A stretch of 17,608 bases of DNA, from contig JAEZBU010000211.1 in the NCBI GenBank assembly GCA_023426855.1, positions 1 to 17,608 of the forward strand, read 5' to 3'. Below are positions 1 through 8,017 of this stretch, one piece after another; the first letter of the stretch is position 1, and every line of letters starts with the position of its first letter. The position numbers were made by a program, and so were the translations under genes. This DNA is from Pseudomonadota bacterium. Lineage in GTDB: Bacteria; Pseudomonadota; Alphaproteobacteria; Rhizobiales; Hyphomicrobiaceae. Under the pieces are notes generated by a model. It saw nothing but the letters and a program-made list of their open reading frames with translations, did not search any database and had not been told where the DNA came from.

Positions 1-41
1 TCTCACGTTAAACCTCCCTTAAATCTTCTCGCTGATAGTCC

Positions 42-68
42 CGTACTGAGACAGTTCGCATCAGTACG
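42..68. repeat. Perfect 8-bp inverted repeat upstream of the first outer-membrane protein gene
   Basis: CGTACTGA (42-49) and TCAGTACG (61-68) are exact reverse complements separated by 11 bases. The repeat lies about 50 bases before the likely start codon at 119, so it is either a hairpin in the 5' leader or a symmetric protein-binding site. There is no T-run after it, so it is not a convincing terminator. Its function is unknown. Confidence 0.4.
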
Positions 69-118
69 TTCGTCGCGCCCGTTGCGTGGTGAACTGCGTT
101 GTTCAAGGGATTATCGCT

Positions 119-913
119 GTGCGTACCGCTTACTCGGTCATCGCGTTGCTTGCTGTTGCAGGCGCACTATCCGTTCCCGGAGCAACGGCGGCAGATCTGT
201 ATGCCGACCTGACCGATCCGGGTGAGTATCCTTCGCATATCCGCAATTTCGGCTTTTATGGCCGGATCGACGGCGGATACTCGATCAGCAGTCCGGGTGG
301 ATTGCACGAGGCGGGATACGGTGCGCTGTCGAACAGGACGCTCGAGGATACGGGCGTTCTCGGCGGCGGGCTTGGCATGTACGTGGGGCGGAACCTGCGC
401 GTCGATATCACGGGGGATTACCGCTTCGAGGCGGATGGTAAGGGGACTAACCTAGATCTGCTTGGACCGGTTGATAGCGAGCGTCGCTTCGGCGTCGACA
501 GCGCCGTGCTGCTGGCCAACATCTACTACGACTTCGACGTCGGTGCGCGCTGGCGGCCGTATCTCGGTGTCGGTGTCGGTGCCGTGCATCACAGCACGTC
601 GTCGGGCTCGATCGCGGGCGGCGGCAGTGTCGATGGCGGCAGCAATTGGAATTTCGCCGGTGCGGCCATGGCCGGCGTGTCGTGGAATTTCGGTGCGCGC
701 TCGATGCCGGGCGGCAGCGCCAAAGACCCGATCATCTACCAGGAGGCGCGGGGGCCGTTCCACCTGGATATCGGATACCGCTTCCTCTACCTCGGCGACG
801 CCGAGACGGGGACGGTGAGGGACGCAGGCGGCGTGGCGGCTTACGACCGGATCAAGGTCGGGGACATCACCGCCCACGAGTTCCGGATCGGGTTGCGTTA
901 CGATTTCCGCTGA
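119..913 (+). CDS. Exported outer-membrane beta-barrel protein
   Basis: This is a 264-residue exported protein of the small porin-like/Omp25-type beta-barrel group, expected in the outer membrane. The first ~24 residues form a signal peptide: R2, a hydrophobic core VIALLAVAGAL, and an ATA-A-D cleavage region. The mature part has alternating aromatic and glycine-rich strands (GFYGRIDGGY, DITGDYRF, YYDFDVGARWRPYLGVGVG) and ends with a typical last strand, EFRIGLRYDFR. The reading frame is open back to a GTG at 86. I prefer the GTG at 119 because AAGGGA (105-110) lies 8 bases before it and the signal peptide then begins normally. The next gene encodes a related barrel. The sequence does not show a specific substrate or role; structural or adhesin-like functions are possible. 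Confidence 0.8.
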   Translation: MRTAYSVIALLAVAGALSVPGATAADLYADLTDPGEYPSHIRNFGFYGRIDGGYSISSPGGLHEAGYGALSNRTLEDTGVLGGGLGMYVGRNLRVDITGDYRFEADGKGTNLDLLGPVDSERRFGVDSAVLLANIYYDFDVGARWRPYLGVGVGAVHHSTSSGSIAGGGSVDGGSNWNFAGAAMAGVSWNFGARSMPGGSAKDPIIYQEARGPFHLDIGYRFLYLGDAETGTVRDAGGVAAYDRIKVGDITAHEFRIGLRYDFR

Positions 914-928
914 TCGGTTTTGATCAGC
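909..928 (+). terminator. Weak hairpin at the end of the first outer-membrane protein gene
   Basis: GCTGATC (909-915) and GATCAGC (922-928) pair around a 6-base loop and overlap the stop codon. There is no T-run after it, so this is only a possible weak terminator or 3'-end stabiliser. Confidence 0.25.
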
Positions 929-1078
929 AATTCGCGGGTCGGGGGCGATCTGCAAAAGTAAAAGTGGTGTTGAAGAGCGGAGGCTCAGCGTTCGGTTCGT
1001 CGGTAAGCGTGCGTTTCGGGACTAGGCCGGATCTCGTCTTTGGGGAGACGAACGGCTGTTGGCGGGGGAGCCACGCAC

Positions 1079-1972
1079 ATGAAGACGAAAGCATTCTGCC
1101 TGATGCTCGGCGCATCGCTGATGGCAACCGTACCTGCGATGGCGCAGAGCGTCATCTACAAGGGCGGCGGCTATAAGGACAACGCCGTCGTTCCGGTTCC
1201 CGTACCGGCACCCATTCCGGATTCGACCGCGCGCTGGTACCTGCGCGCCGATATCGCCGCCGGCTTCATGAGCGCGGATCCCTCTGAGCGCGGGATCGTG
1301 TACGGCGAGAACCTCTATCCGCCAGCGGACATTGCCAGTCCGTTGCTCTCCGCCTTTTCGAGTAGCACGCCAGATGCCACATTCAGCTTCGGCGGCGGCT
1401 TCGGTTATTACTGGTCGCCGAACTTCCGCACAGATCTGACGCTCGAAGGCCGCACTCAGCAGCGCCTGAGCATTCGCGGATCGTATAGCTACGACGAAGA
1501 TGGCACAGCCAATCGGGTTGATGGCGAGACGCAGGATCGGACACAGCTCAACGCCGGCCTGCTGATGTTCAACGGCTACATTGATTTTGCCCGCAACAAC
1601 AGCGCGTTCACGCCCTATATCGGCGGTGGGCTTGGCTTCTCCGTCAATCAGCTTCGGCGCAATTTTTCGAACGCTGAGGCGATCTGCGATCCCACTGGTC
1701 TCGGTGCGGGAGAAGATTGCTTCGACGACGTCGGCATCAGCCGCGGTTCGGTTGCCGAAGAAACAGCCTACACCGCAAGCTTCGCCGCGGCAGCGATGGC
1801 TGGTTTCAGCTATTCCATCACGCCGGTCACCATGCTCGACGTGAACTACCGCTATCTCTACATCGGCGGTTCAGATGTCAGCCTGACTGTCGGCGGTGCG
1901 CGCAGCACCTTCTCGACCGGCGATCTCCACGAGCATCAGATTCGTGCCGGCTTGCGCTGGAACATCCAGTAG
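1079..1972 (+). CDS. Exported outer-membrane beta-barrel protein, paralogue of the preceding gene
   Basis: This is a 297-residue outer-membrane barrel protein. A clear signal peptide (KTK, hydrophobic stretch, cleavage at AMA before Q23) precedes a short proline/valine linker (about residues 36-43) and a domain of strand repeats such as FSFGGGFGYYWSPNFRTDLT and FTPYIGGGLGFSVNQ. The final strands (MLDVNYRYLYIGG, HQIRAGLRWNIQ) align with the last strands of the gene upstream (FHLDIGYRFLYLG, EFRIGLRYDFR), so the two are probably diverged tandem duplicates. The start at 1079 is chosen because GGGGGAG (1064-1070) sits 8 bases before it and the signal peptide begins there; an upstream in-frame TTG at 1040 is unlikely. 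A strong hairpin follows at 1979-2019. The two central cysteines (in AICDP and EDCFDD) could form a disulfide in an extracellular loop. Confidence 0.82.
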   Translation: MKTKAFCLMLGASLMATVPAMAQSVIYKGGGYKDNAVVPVPVPAPIPDSTARWYLRADIAAGFMSADPSERGIVYGENLYPPADIASPLLSAFSSSTPDATFSFGGGFGYYWSPNFRTDLTLEGRTQQRLSIRGSYSYDEDGTANRVDGETQDRTQLNAGLLMFNGYIDFARNNSAFTPYIGGGLGFSVNQLRRNFSNAEAICDPTGLGAGEDCFDDVGISRGSVAEETAYTASFAAAAMAGFSYSITPVTMLDVNYRYLYIGGSDVSLTVGGARSTFSTGDLHEHQIRAGLRWNIQ

Positions 1973-1978
1973 CACCGG

Positions 1979-2019
1979 CGATCGGCGCCTCTCCTGCACG
2001 CGCGGAGAGGCGCCGATCG
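1979..2019 (+). terminator. Strong hairpin after the outer-membrane protein pair
   Basis: A perfect 16-bp stem (1979-1994 with 2004-2019) with a 9-base loop begins 6 bases after the stop codon. The stem is very G+C rich. No T-run follows, so it may act as a terminator (possibly with Rho) or as a 3'-end stabiliser separating the membrane-protein genes from serC. Confidence 0.65.
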
Positions 2020-2143
2020 AATTGCCATCAAGGTCGCAGCAGGAGAAATAACCGCTATTTATTTGACTTTTTACGTCGTTTCATTCACCAACGCCGCGGG
2101 CCACTCCTCCCCACCGAGGAGCTGCTATCTGGAAGGGTAGATG

Positions 2144-3319
2144 ATGACTGATACGACGAAGCCGCTTCGGCGGCCTGCGCGCGCGCATTTTTCTTCCGGG
2201 CCCTGTGCCAAACGGCCGGGCTGGACTCCCCAAGCTCTCAAAGACGGTTTCCTCGGCCGCTCGCATCGCGCCAAGGACGGCAAGGCGCGTCTCAAGCTCT
2301 CCATCGACAAGACCAGGCAGATCCTCGGACTACCCACGGATTACATCTGCGCCATCGTACCCGGTTCCGATACCGGCGCGTTCGAGATGGCGATGTGGTC
2401 GCTGCTGGGCGAGCGCGGCGTCGATGCCCTGGCCTGGGAAAGCTTCGGCAAGGGCTGGGTCACCGATATTCTCAAGCAGCTCAAGCTCAAGGACGTGCGC
2501 GTTCTTGAAGCCGACTACGGCGCGCTGCCCGATCTCACAAAAGTCGATTTCGACCGCGATGTCGTGTTCACCTGGAACGGCACCACGTCGGGCGTGAAGG
2601 TGCCGAACGGCGACTTCATTCTCGCGGATCGCAAGGGCCTGACGCTGGTCGATGCGACCTCGTCGGCATTCGCGCAGGACATGGACTGGTCGAAGATCGA
2701 TGTGGCCACGTTCTCCTGGCAGAAGGTGCTGGGCGGCGAGGCGGCGCACGGCATGCTGGTGCTGAGCCCGCGCGCGGTAGCGCGTCTGGAAAGCTACACG
2801 CCGCCGTGGCCGATGCCGAAGCTGTTCCGTCTGACCAAGGGCGGCAAGCTGCAGGCGACCATCTTCGAGGGCGAGACCATCAATACGCCGTCGATGCTGT
2901 GCGTGGAGGATTACCTCGACGCGCTCAACTGGGCGGAGTCGATCGGTGGCTTGAAGGGTCTGCAGACTCGCGCCGACGCCAACGCCAAGGCCGTGTTCGA
3001 TTGGGTCGAGAAGACACCGTGGATCGCCAACCTCGCCATCGATCCGGCAACGCGCTCCAACACCTCGGTGTGCCTGAAGATCGTCGATCCGGCGGTGACG
3101 GCACTCAGCATCGATGAGCAGGCGGCATTCGCCAAGAAGGTTGCCGGCGCGCTCGACAAGGAAGGTGTCGCCTACGACATCGCCTACTACCGCGATGCTC
3201 CGCCAGGTCTGCGCATCTGGTGCGGCTCGACGGTCGATACGGCGGACGTGGAAGCGCTGATGCCGTGGCTCGACTGGGCATTCGCCCAGGCCAAGGCGTC
3301 GCTGGCCAAGGCCGCCTGA
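2144..3319 (+). CDS. serC: Phosphoserine aminotransferase, alphaproteobacterial type
   Basis: This PLP enzyme converts 3-phosphohydroxypyruvate and glutamate into phosphoserine and 2-oxoglutarate, the second step of serine synthesis in the cytoplasm. The protein has 391 residues, the usual length for the alphaproteobacterial SerC subgroup, which differs from the ~360-residue E. coli type. Visible signatures are the N-terminal HFSSGPCAKRPGW, the FTWNGTTSGVKVPNG region, VDATSSAFAQDMDW (phosphate/cofactor pocket) and FSWQKVLGGEAAHG, whose lysine (about K194) is the expected Schiff-base residue. The frame has ATG at both 2141 and 2144; GGAAGGG at 2131-2137 leaves 3 or 6 bases, so 2144 fits better. 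serA follows 90 bases downstream on the same strand, giving a serine biosynthesis operon. The leader before the gene contains TTGACT (2063-2068) as a possible -35 box, without a clear -10. Confidence 0.95.
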   Translation: MTDTTKPLRRPARAHFSSGPCAKRPGWTPQALKDGFLGRSHRAKDGKARLKLSIDKTRQILGLPTDYICAIVPGSDTGAFEMAMWSLLGERGVDALAWESFGKGWVTDILKQLKLKDVRVLEADYGALPDLTKVDFDRDVVFTWNGTTSGVKVPNGDFILADRKGLTLVDATSSAFAQDMDWSKIDVATFSWQKVLGGEAAHGMLVLSPRAVARLESYTPPWPMPKLFRLTKGGKLQATIFEGETINTPSMLCVEDYLDALNWAESIGGLKGLQTRADANAKAVFDWVEKTPWIANLAIDPATRSNTSVCLKIVDPAVTALSIDEQAAFAKKVAGALDKEGVAYDIAYYRDAPPGLRIWCGSTVDTADVEALMPWLDWAFAQAKASLAKAA

Positions 3320-3350
3320 ACACTCTCAAGCGTTGATGATGCGAGACCGA

Positions 3351-3371
3351 CCGGCGCCACAAGGACGCCGG
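3351..3371 (+). other. Hairpin in the serC-serA intergenic space
   Basis: CCGGCG (3351-3356) pairs with CGCCGG (3366-3371) around a 9-base loop. No T-run follows, so read-through into serA is expected. It may trim or stabilise the serC message. Confidence 0.3.
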
Positions 3372-3409
3372 GGCTCGCCATACCCTTATCCATTCCAAGG
3401 ATGACACTC

Positions 3410-4990
3410 ATGGCACCTAAGGTTCTCATTTCGGACGAACTGTCCCCCGCCGCTGTCGCCATCTTCAAGGAGCGCGGCGTCGATGTGGACGTGAAGACCG
3501 GCCTCAGCAAGGAAGAGCTGGAAAAGATCATCGGCGACTATGACGGTCTCGCCGTTCGCTCGGCGACCAAGGTGACGGAGAAGATCATCGCCGCCGCCAG
3601 GAATTTGAAGGTCGTCGGCCGCGCCGGTATCGGCGTCGACAACATCGATACCAAGGTCGCGACGGCGCGCGGCATCATCGTGATGAACACGCCGTTCGGT
3701 AATTCGATCACCACTGCCGAACACGCGATTTCGCTGATGCTGGCGCTCGCCCGCCAGATCCCGCAGGCCGACCGCTCGACGCAGGCCGGCAAGTGGGAGA
3801 AGTCGAAGTTCATGGGTGTCGAGCTGTTCGGCAAGACGCTCGGCGTGATTGGCTGCGGCAATATCGGTTCGATCGTCGCCGATCGCGGCATCGGCCTGAA
3901 GATGCGCGTCATCGCTTTCGATCCGTTCCTGTCGCCCGAGCGTGCGCTCGAGATTGGCGTCGAGAAGGTCGAGATCGACGATCTCGTGGCGCGCGCCGAT
4001 TTCATTACGCTGCACACGCCGCTGACCGATCGCACGCGCAACATCATCGACGCCAAGGCGATCGCGCGTATGAAGCCGACCGTGCGCATCATCAACTGCG
4101 CGCGTGGCGGTCTCGTCGATGAGAATGCGCTGGCCGAAGCGCTCAAAGGCGGCAAAGTGGCCGGTGCTGCCCTCGACGTGTTCGAGACGGAACCCGCGAA
4201 GGAGAGCGTGCTGTTCGGCCTCGACAACGTCATCTGCACGCCGCATCTGGGCGCGGCGACCAGCGAAGCGCAGGAGAACGTCGCGCTGCAGGTCGCCGAG
4301 CAAATGTCGGACTACCTGCTGAAGGGCGCGATCTCCAACGCGATCAACTTCCCCAACATCACCGCTGAGGAAGCGCCGCGCCTGAAGCCGTACATCAAGC
4401 TGGCCGAGCAGCTCGGATCATTCGCCGGTCAGCTCACCGATACGCAGTTGAAGCAGGTGAAGATCGAGTACGCGGGCGACGTTGCCGAGATGAATACCAA
4501 GGCGCTGACGGCAGCGGCGCTCGCCGGACTGCTGCGGCCGCAGCTCGCCGACATCAACATGGTGTCCGCGGTCGCCATGTCGCGCGAGCGCGGCCTGAAG
4601 ATCGACGAGATCACCCGCGGCGAGGAGGGTGCCTATCAGACCTACATGCGCCTGACCGTCGATACCGGAGGCGGCGAGCGGTCGGTGGCCGGGACGGTGT
4701 TCTCCGATGGTCGCCCGCGTATCATCCAGATCAAGGGCATCGGCATGGAAGCGGAACTGGCCGCGAACATGCTCTACATCACCAATCTCGATAAGCCGGG
4801 CTTCATCGGCCGCTTCGGCTCGCTGATGGGCGAAAGCGGTGTGAACATCGCGACGCTCAATCTGGGCCGCGACAAACCCGGTGGCGACGCGATCTGCCTC
4901 GTAGCGGTCGATGAGCCGGTTTCGGACGACATTCTGGGCAAGGTTCGTGCCCTACCTATGGTTGTCAAAGCGCACGCTTTGGCGTTCTGA
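3410..4990 (+). CDS. serA: D-3-phosphoglycerate dehydrogenase, long ACT-domain form
   Basis: This enzyme oxidises 3-phosphoglycerate to 3-phosphohydroxypyruvate with NAD+, the first and usually feedback-controlled step of serine synthesis. The protein has 526 residues, matching the long SerA type: a catalytic D-2-hydroxyacid dehydrogenase domain, an intervening ASB domain (~320-450) and a C-terminal ACT domain (~455-526; LYITNLDKPGFIGRFGSLMG). The NAD site is GVIGCGNIG (GCGNIG at 148-153). The catalytic triad is visible as R232 (INCARGG), E261 (DVFETEP) and H279 (TPHLGAATSEAQ). I choose ATG 3410 over ATG 3401 because AAGGA (3397-3401) overlaps 3401 but lies 8 bases before 3410. It follows serC, and a clear intrinsic terminator closes the pair. 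The ACT domain suggests serine feedback, but that is inferred from the family. Confidence 0.97.
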   Translation: MAPKVLISDELSPAAVAIFKERGVDVDVKTGLSKEELEKIIGDYDGLAVRSATKVTEKIIAAARNLKVVGRAGIGVDNIDTKVATARGIIVMNTPFGNSITTAEHAISLMLALARQIPQADRSTQAGKWEKSKFMGVELFGKTLGVIGCGNIGSIVADRGIGLKMRVIAFDPFLSPERALEIGVEKVEIDDLVARADFITLHTPLTDRTRNIIDAKAIARMKPTVRIINCARGGLVDENALAEALKGGKVAGAALDVFETEPAKESVLFGLDNVICTPHLGAATSEAQENVALQVAEQMSDYLLKGAISNAINFPNITAEEAPRLKPYIKLAEQLGSFAGQLTDTQLKQVKIEYAGDVAEMNTKALTAAALAGLLRPQLADINMVSAVAMSRERGLKIDEITRGEEGAYQTYMRLTVDTGGGERSVAGTVFSDGRPRIIQIKGIGMEAELAANMLYITNLDKPGFIGRFGSLMGESGVNIATLNLGRDKPGGDAICLVAVDEPVSDDILGKVRALPMVVKAHALAF

Positions 4991-5010
4991 GCTGTCGCAA
5001 GTCGTACTGA

Positions 5011-5042
5011 GGGGGCGTATTCTCGGGATACGCTCCCTTTTT
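5011..5042 (+). terminator. Intrinsic terminator of the serC-serA operon
   Basis: GGGGGCGTAT (5011-5020) pairs with ATACGCTCCC (5028-5037), with one G-T wobble and a 7-base loop. TTTTT follows directly (5038-5042). It starts 20 bases after the serA stop and is the clearest Rho-independent terminator in the window. Confidence 0.9.
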
Positions 5043-5123
5043 CGTCACAGTAGCGTCACGATGACGGCTAACCTTCGGACCGCACCGGAGTACGCCGGTA
5101 GGGGACCGGTTCGGGAGGGATAA

Positions 5124-6806
5124 ATGCGTCTGTTGGTTGGTTTTGTGGTGGCGCTGTGTGCGACCACGTCGCTTCACGCCGCGGAGGTTCCTGCGAGTTC
5201 GAAAGTCGACGCAGTGACCGTATTCTCGTCGGGTGCTGAAGTGCGCAGGATGGCGCGAGTCAAGCTCGACGCCGGCGAACACACCGTCATCCTCACCGAT
5301 ATCCCGCAACAGGCTGTACCCAGTTCAATCCGGGTCGAAGGCAAGGCCACCGGTAAGCTCGAGATCGGCGCCGTTGATAGCCGTCGTGTCGTGGTCCCAC
5401 GTGACGGCGCCGATGCAGCGCGGTCCGAGCGTCGGCGTATCGAGAACGAGATCGAGCGGCTGAAGGACGAGCGCACCGGTTTCGAAGCCCGCATCGAGAC
5501 GGCCGAGACCCAAAAGGAATTCGTCAAGCGGCTGGCCGAGTTGCCGACCCGACCGGCCCCGACGCCCGCACCAGGGCAGATGGCTCCTGTCCGTGAAGAC
5601 TGGTCGCAGCTCCTCATGCTGATCGGCACCAGCCTGTCCGACGTCAACCGGACCATCCAGGAAATCCAGCAGCGGATACGCGACACCGACCGCCGGATCG
5701 AGGAACTGGAAAAGCAGCTTTCTGACCAGGCGCCGCCGGTGCAGGAGCGCACTGAAGTTCGAATCCATCTGCGTGCGCATGCGCCACTCGAGGCCGATTT
5801 GATGGTTCGCTATCAGGTCGGCAACGCGTCCTGGACACCGCACTATGATGCGCGGCTGGCTACTGGCGCAAAGAATGTGGCGCCTCAGCTCACGTTGACG
5901 CGGCGCGCGACGATTACCCAGCGGACTGGCGAGGCGTGGACCGACGTTGCCGTCACGCTGTCGACGGCGCGGCCGACTAGCAATGCCGCCGCGCCTGCGT
6001 TGCGGCCGGTGGTCGTCGACTTCGTGCCGGAGCGGCCGCCGATGCCGGAAATGGTTGGACGTGCCGCGCCGGAACAGCGCGCGGCCACGCGCCAGCGCAT
6101 GTCTGCCGAGGATAGCGTTGTGGCCGCCGCGCCGGCGCCTGTCGTTGCCGCCGAGATGCAGCGGGCAAACGTCAGCATTTCCGATTATCAGGCAACATTC
6201 GGGGTTCCGGGACGTGTGACGGTCGAGAACACCGGCGAGATGAAACGCGTGCAGATCGACGAGGTGCAGATCGAGCCGCAGTTGATGGTTCGCGCTGTGC
6301 CAAAGCGTGAGGAGCGCGCATATCTGTACGCCAAACTCGTCATGCCGAAAGGCGGGGTTTTCCTGCCGGGTCAGATTTCTCTATTCCGCGACCAGACGTT
6401 CGTCGGTGCCGGGCGCTTGCCGCAACTGACGGGCGGCGAGGAGCATGAACTGGGTTTCGGTGCCGATGACTCGGTGCGCGTTCGCTATAATATCGCTGAT
6501 GAGAAACGCGGCGAAACCGGTCTGATTTCGACATCCCGCACGGATCAGCGAAACTATCGCATCACCATCAAGAACCTGCACGAGCGGGCGATTGCCTACA
6601 CGGTCATCGATCAAGTGCCGACCTCGCTCAATCAGGATATCAAGGTCGAACTGACCAGTCGCGTGGCGCCGACGCGGCGCGACGTCGACGACAAGCGTGG
6701 CATCCTGGCCTGGGACGACAAGCTGGCGCCTGATGAGGAACGGGTCATCGAGTTCGGCTATCGGGTGACCTGGCCTTCCGGAAAGAACATCACGCTCGGA
6801 CGGTGA
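5124..6806 (+). CDS. Exported DUF4140/DUF4139 (MuiA-family) protein
   Basis: This is a 560-residue exported protein of the family annotated as mucoidy inhibitor MuiA-like, with an N-terminal DUF4140 domain and a C-terminal DUF4139 beta-rich domain. A signal peptide covers about residues 1-19 (cleavage near SLHA-AE). Residues ~25-95 carry the DUF4140 pattern (VDAVTVFSSGAEVRR, GEHTVILTDIP). Charged helices at ~100-137 and ~172-203 look like an antiparallel coiled coil split by a proline-rich linker (PTRPAPTPAPG). DUF4139 begins near residue 225 (LMVRYQVGNASWTPHYDARL) and ends with the strand VIEFGYRVTWP. GGGAGGG stands just before the ATG. A small membrane protein gene follows after 6 bases, so the two are probably co-transcribed. 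The biochemical function of the family is not established; a periplasmic or cell-envelope location is inferred from the signal peptide. Confidence 0.88.
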   Translation: MRLLVGFVVALCATTSLHAAEVPASSKVDAVTVFSSGAEVRRMARVKLDAGEHTVILTDIPQQAVPSSIRVEGKATGKLEIGAVDSRRVVVPRDGADAARSERRRIENEIERLKDERTGFEARIETAETQKEFVKRLAELPTRPAPTPAPGQMAPVREDWSQLLMLIGTSLSDVNRTIQEIQQRIRDTDRRIEELEKQLSDQAPPVQERTEVRIHLRAHAPLEADLMVRYQVGNASWTPHYDARLATGAKNVAPQLTLTRRATITQRTGEAWTDVAVTLSTARPTSNAAAPALRPVVVDFVPERPPMPEMVGRAAPEQRAATRQRMSAEDSVVAAAPAPVVAAEMQRANVSISDYQATFGVPGRVTVENTGEMKRVQIDEVQIEPQLMVRAVPKREERAYLYAKLVMPKGGVFLPGQISLFRDQTFVGAGRLPQLTGGEEHELGFGADDSVRVRYNIADEKRGETGLISTSRTDQRNYRITIKNLHERAIAYTVIDQVPTSLNQDIKVELTSRVAPTRRDVDDKRGILAWDDKLAPDEERVIEFGYRVTWPSGKNITLGR

Positions 6807-6812
6807 TCGGCC

Positions 6813-7052
6813 ATGATACGTGCGCTGCTGTGGATCGTAGCAATTGGTTGGATGGTTTTCATCGGCATGCGCGCGATGGAAAGCTGGCCCGCGCTTCCGC
6901 TCGACGTCGGACGTGACCCGCAGGTCGTGGCGCTGCATGAACGCGAGGTGCAACGCCATGTGCTGCGCCACGCGCTGATCGGGGCAGGGCCGCCCATCGT
7001 GTTGCTCGGGCTGATGGCAATTGTACGCCGCCGCAAACGAACCGCTTACTGA
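6813..7052 (+). CDS. Small two-helix membrane protein
   Basis: I do not recognise a family for this 79-residue protein. It has a hydrophobic helix at about residues 3-20 (LLWIVAIGWMVFIG) and another at about 54-70 (ALIGAGPPIVLLGLMAIV), followed by a positive tail RRRKR that should stay in the cytoplasm. The segment between them is charged and histidine-rich. It begins 6 bases after the stop of the DUF4139 gene, so it is probably translated from the same message and may work with that exported protein at the inner membrane. There is no strong Shine-Dalgarno; translational coupling is likely. Confidence 0.65.
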   Translation: MIRALLWIVAIGWMVFIGMRAMESWPALPLDVGRDPQVVALHEREVQRHVLRHALIGAGPPIVLLGLMAIVRRRKRTAY

Positions 7053-7143
7053 CTTTGCAAAACCATGGCCGGCGGCTTCAACCGCCCGGTGGCATGACAT
7101 AGACTGGGCGTCGTCGATTTATCTGCTCACGTGACGTTGGACA

Positions 7144-7169
7144 GGAACGCGGAGCGCGGATCGTGCGTT
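7144..7169 (+). promoter_or_regulatory. EcfG-type general stress promoter upstream of the first small secreted protein
   Basis: GGAAC (7144-7148), a 17-base spacer and CGTT (7166-7169) match exactly the consensus used by the alphaproteobacterial general-stress sigma factor EcfG (GGAAC-N16/17-CGTT). The start codon at 7250 lies about 75 bases after the expected transcription start. Confidence 0.6.
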
Positions 7170-7249
7170 CGGCAGGTCGCGACAGGGTGATAATACCGTT
7201 GTCATAGGTGCGCGGCACGATCAGTGCCATGCCAAAAGGAGTTCCTCTG

Positions 7250-7735
7250 ATGCCGCCTCATCGTTTGGGAATTTTCGGATTTGCTGCGGCCGCATGCGGG
7301 CTTGTTGCGCTCAGCGGTGCGGCCGAGGCACAAGCCCCGTTTTCCACGCTCCAAGGCAGTTGGGCCGGCAACGGGCGGATTCAGTTTGAAGGCGGTCAAT
7401 CCGAGACACTGCGCTGCAATGCGTATTACACGAATTCCGAAGGCGGGCGGCAGCTCGGCATGTCGATTCGCTGCGCAAGCGCGTCGAACAGGATCGAGAT
7501 CCGCGGGCGTCTGACCAACAACGGCGGCCGCGTCAGCGGTTCCTGGGAAGAACGCAATTTCAATGCTTCGGGATCGGCCGCGGGTCGGGCCAACAACAGC
7601 AGTGTCGTCCTGAGGCTGTCGGGCAGTATTTCCGGTTCGATGAATGTTTCGGTCTCACGTACGCATCAGACCGTCGCGATCAGCACGCAGAACACCTCCC
7701 TGCGCGGTGTCCGCATCGGGCTCAGGCGGCGGTAA
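7250..7735 (+). CDS. Small secreted protein of unknown function, paralogue 1
   Basis: This is a 161-residue exported protein. The signal peptide is clear, with a hydrophobic core (~6-23) and AEA cleavage before Q28. The mature domain of ~130 residues is glycine/serine rich, with predicted beta strands: LQGSWAGNGRIQF, SETLRCNAYY, LGMSIRCASASNRIEIRG, VSGSWEERNFNASG, and the closing LRGVRIGL. Cysteines C56 and C75 are conserved in the paralogue at 8747-9253 and could form a periplasmic disulfide. ATG 7250 is preferred over GTG 7208 and ATG 7229 because AGGAG (7237-7241) lies 8 bases ahead. An exact EcfG-type promoter stands upstream, suggesting induction by general stress. I recognise no characterised family; homologues are hypothetical proteins of Rhizobiales as far as I recall. 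Confidence 0.78.
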   Translation: MPPHRLGIFGFAAAACGLVALSGAAEAQAPFSTLQGSWAGNGRIQFEGGQSETLRCNAYYTNSEGGRQLGMSIRCASASNRIEIRGRLTNNGGRVSGSWEERNFNASGSAAGRANNSSVVLRLSGSISGSMNVSVSRTHQTVAISTQNTSLRGVRIGLRRR

Positions 7736-7746
7736 GTTCAAGCAGC

Positions 7747-7777
7747 ACTGGGATCCAGATAACTGGGCATCCAGATA
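7747..7777. repeat. Short imperfect tandem duplication
   Basis: ACTGGGATCCAGATA (7747-7761) is followed immediately by ACTGGGCATCCAGATA (7762-7777). The second copy differs by one inserted base. Each copy is itself a small inverted repeat (CTGG...CCAG). It lies just after the stop of paralogue 1, and its role is unknown. Confidence 0.6.
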
Positions 7778-7901
7778 CATGATGGGCGGCAGCAGTTCTC
7801 AAATGGCTGCGGCGGCTTGCGCCAATCTGCCCATGAAACGCGGTGCCGTTGTCGCGCGTTGATCATTCTTATGGCTCCCCAGAAATAAAATTAACCGACG
7901 G

Positions 7902-7926
7902 GGAACCAAACAAGTGATCGGGCGTT
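7902..7926 (+). promoter_or_regulatory. EcfG-type general stress promoter in the gap before the cold-shock gene
   Basis: GGAAC (7902-7906), a 16-base spacer and CGTT (7923-7926) match the EcfG consensus exactly. It is followed by a short structured region rather than a long gene. The cold-shock gene begins about 370 bases downstream, so a separate small transcript is more likely than a direct promoter for that gene. Confidence 0.6.
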
Positions 7927-7932
7927 GGCCCT

Positions 7933-8017
7933 AAGCTGCAGGGTGCGCATGTCCCCCCTTCCAAGTGCGCATCGCGCAGTTCGGCTGCCTGCAAGGGAGA
8001 CTTTGCAGGCAGCCCTT
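7933..8017 (+). ncRNA. Candidate stress-induced small RNA (or leader of a 42-codon ORF)
   Basis: The expected start is a few bases after the EcfG -10 element; the exact end points are inferred. Two structures follow. TGCGCA at 7944-7949 can pair with TGCGCA at 7966-7971, presenting a C-rich loop (TCCCCCCTT) that could bind Shine-Dalgarno sequences. Then a perfect 12-bp stem, GGCTGCCTGCAA (7983-7994) with TTGCAGGCAGCC (8003-8014), ends in CCTT like a weak terminator. The competing reading is a small ORF at 7949-8077 (ATG, AGGG 5 bases before it, 42 codons), which would run through the hairpin. Confidence 0.35.

Noticed and set aside
3386..4303. 305-codon open frame on the minus strand opposite serA
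   Set aside because: serA is certain in this stretch. The antisense product has a shadow composition and no ribosome site.
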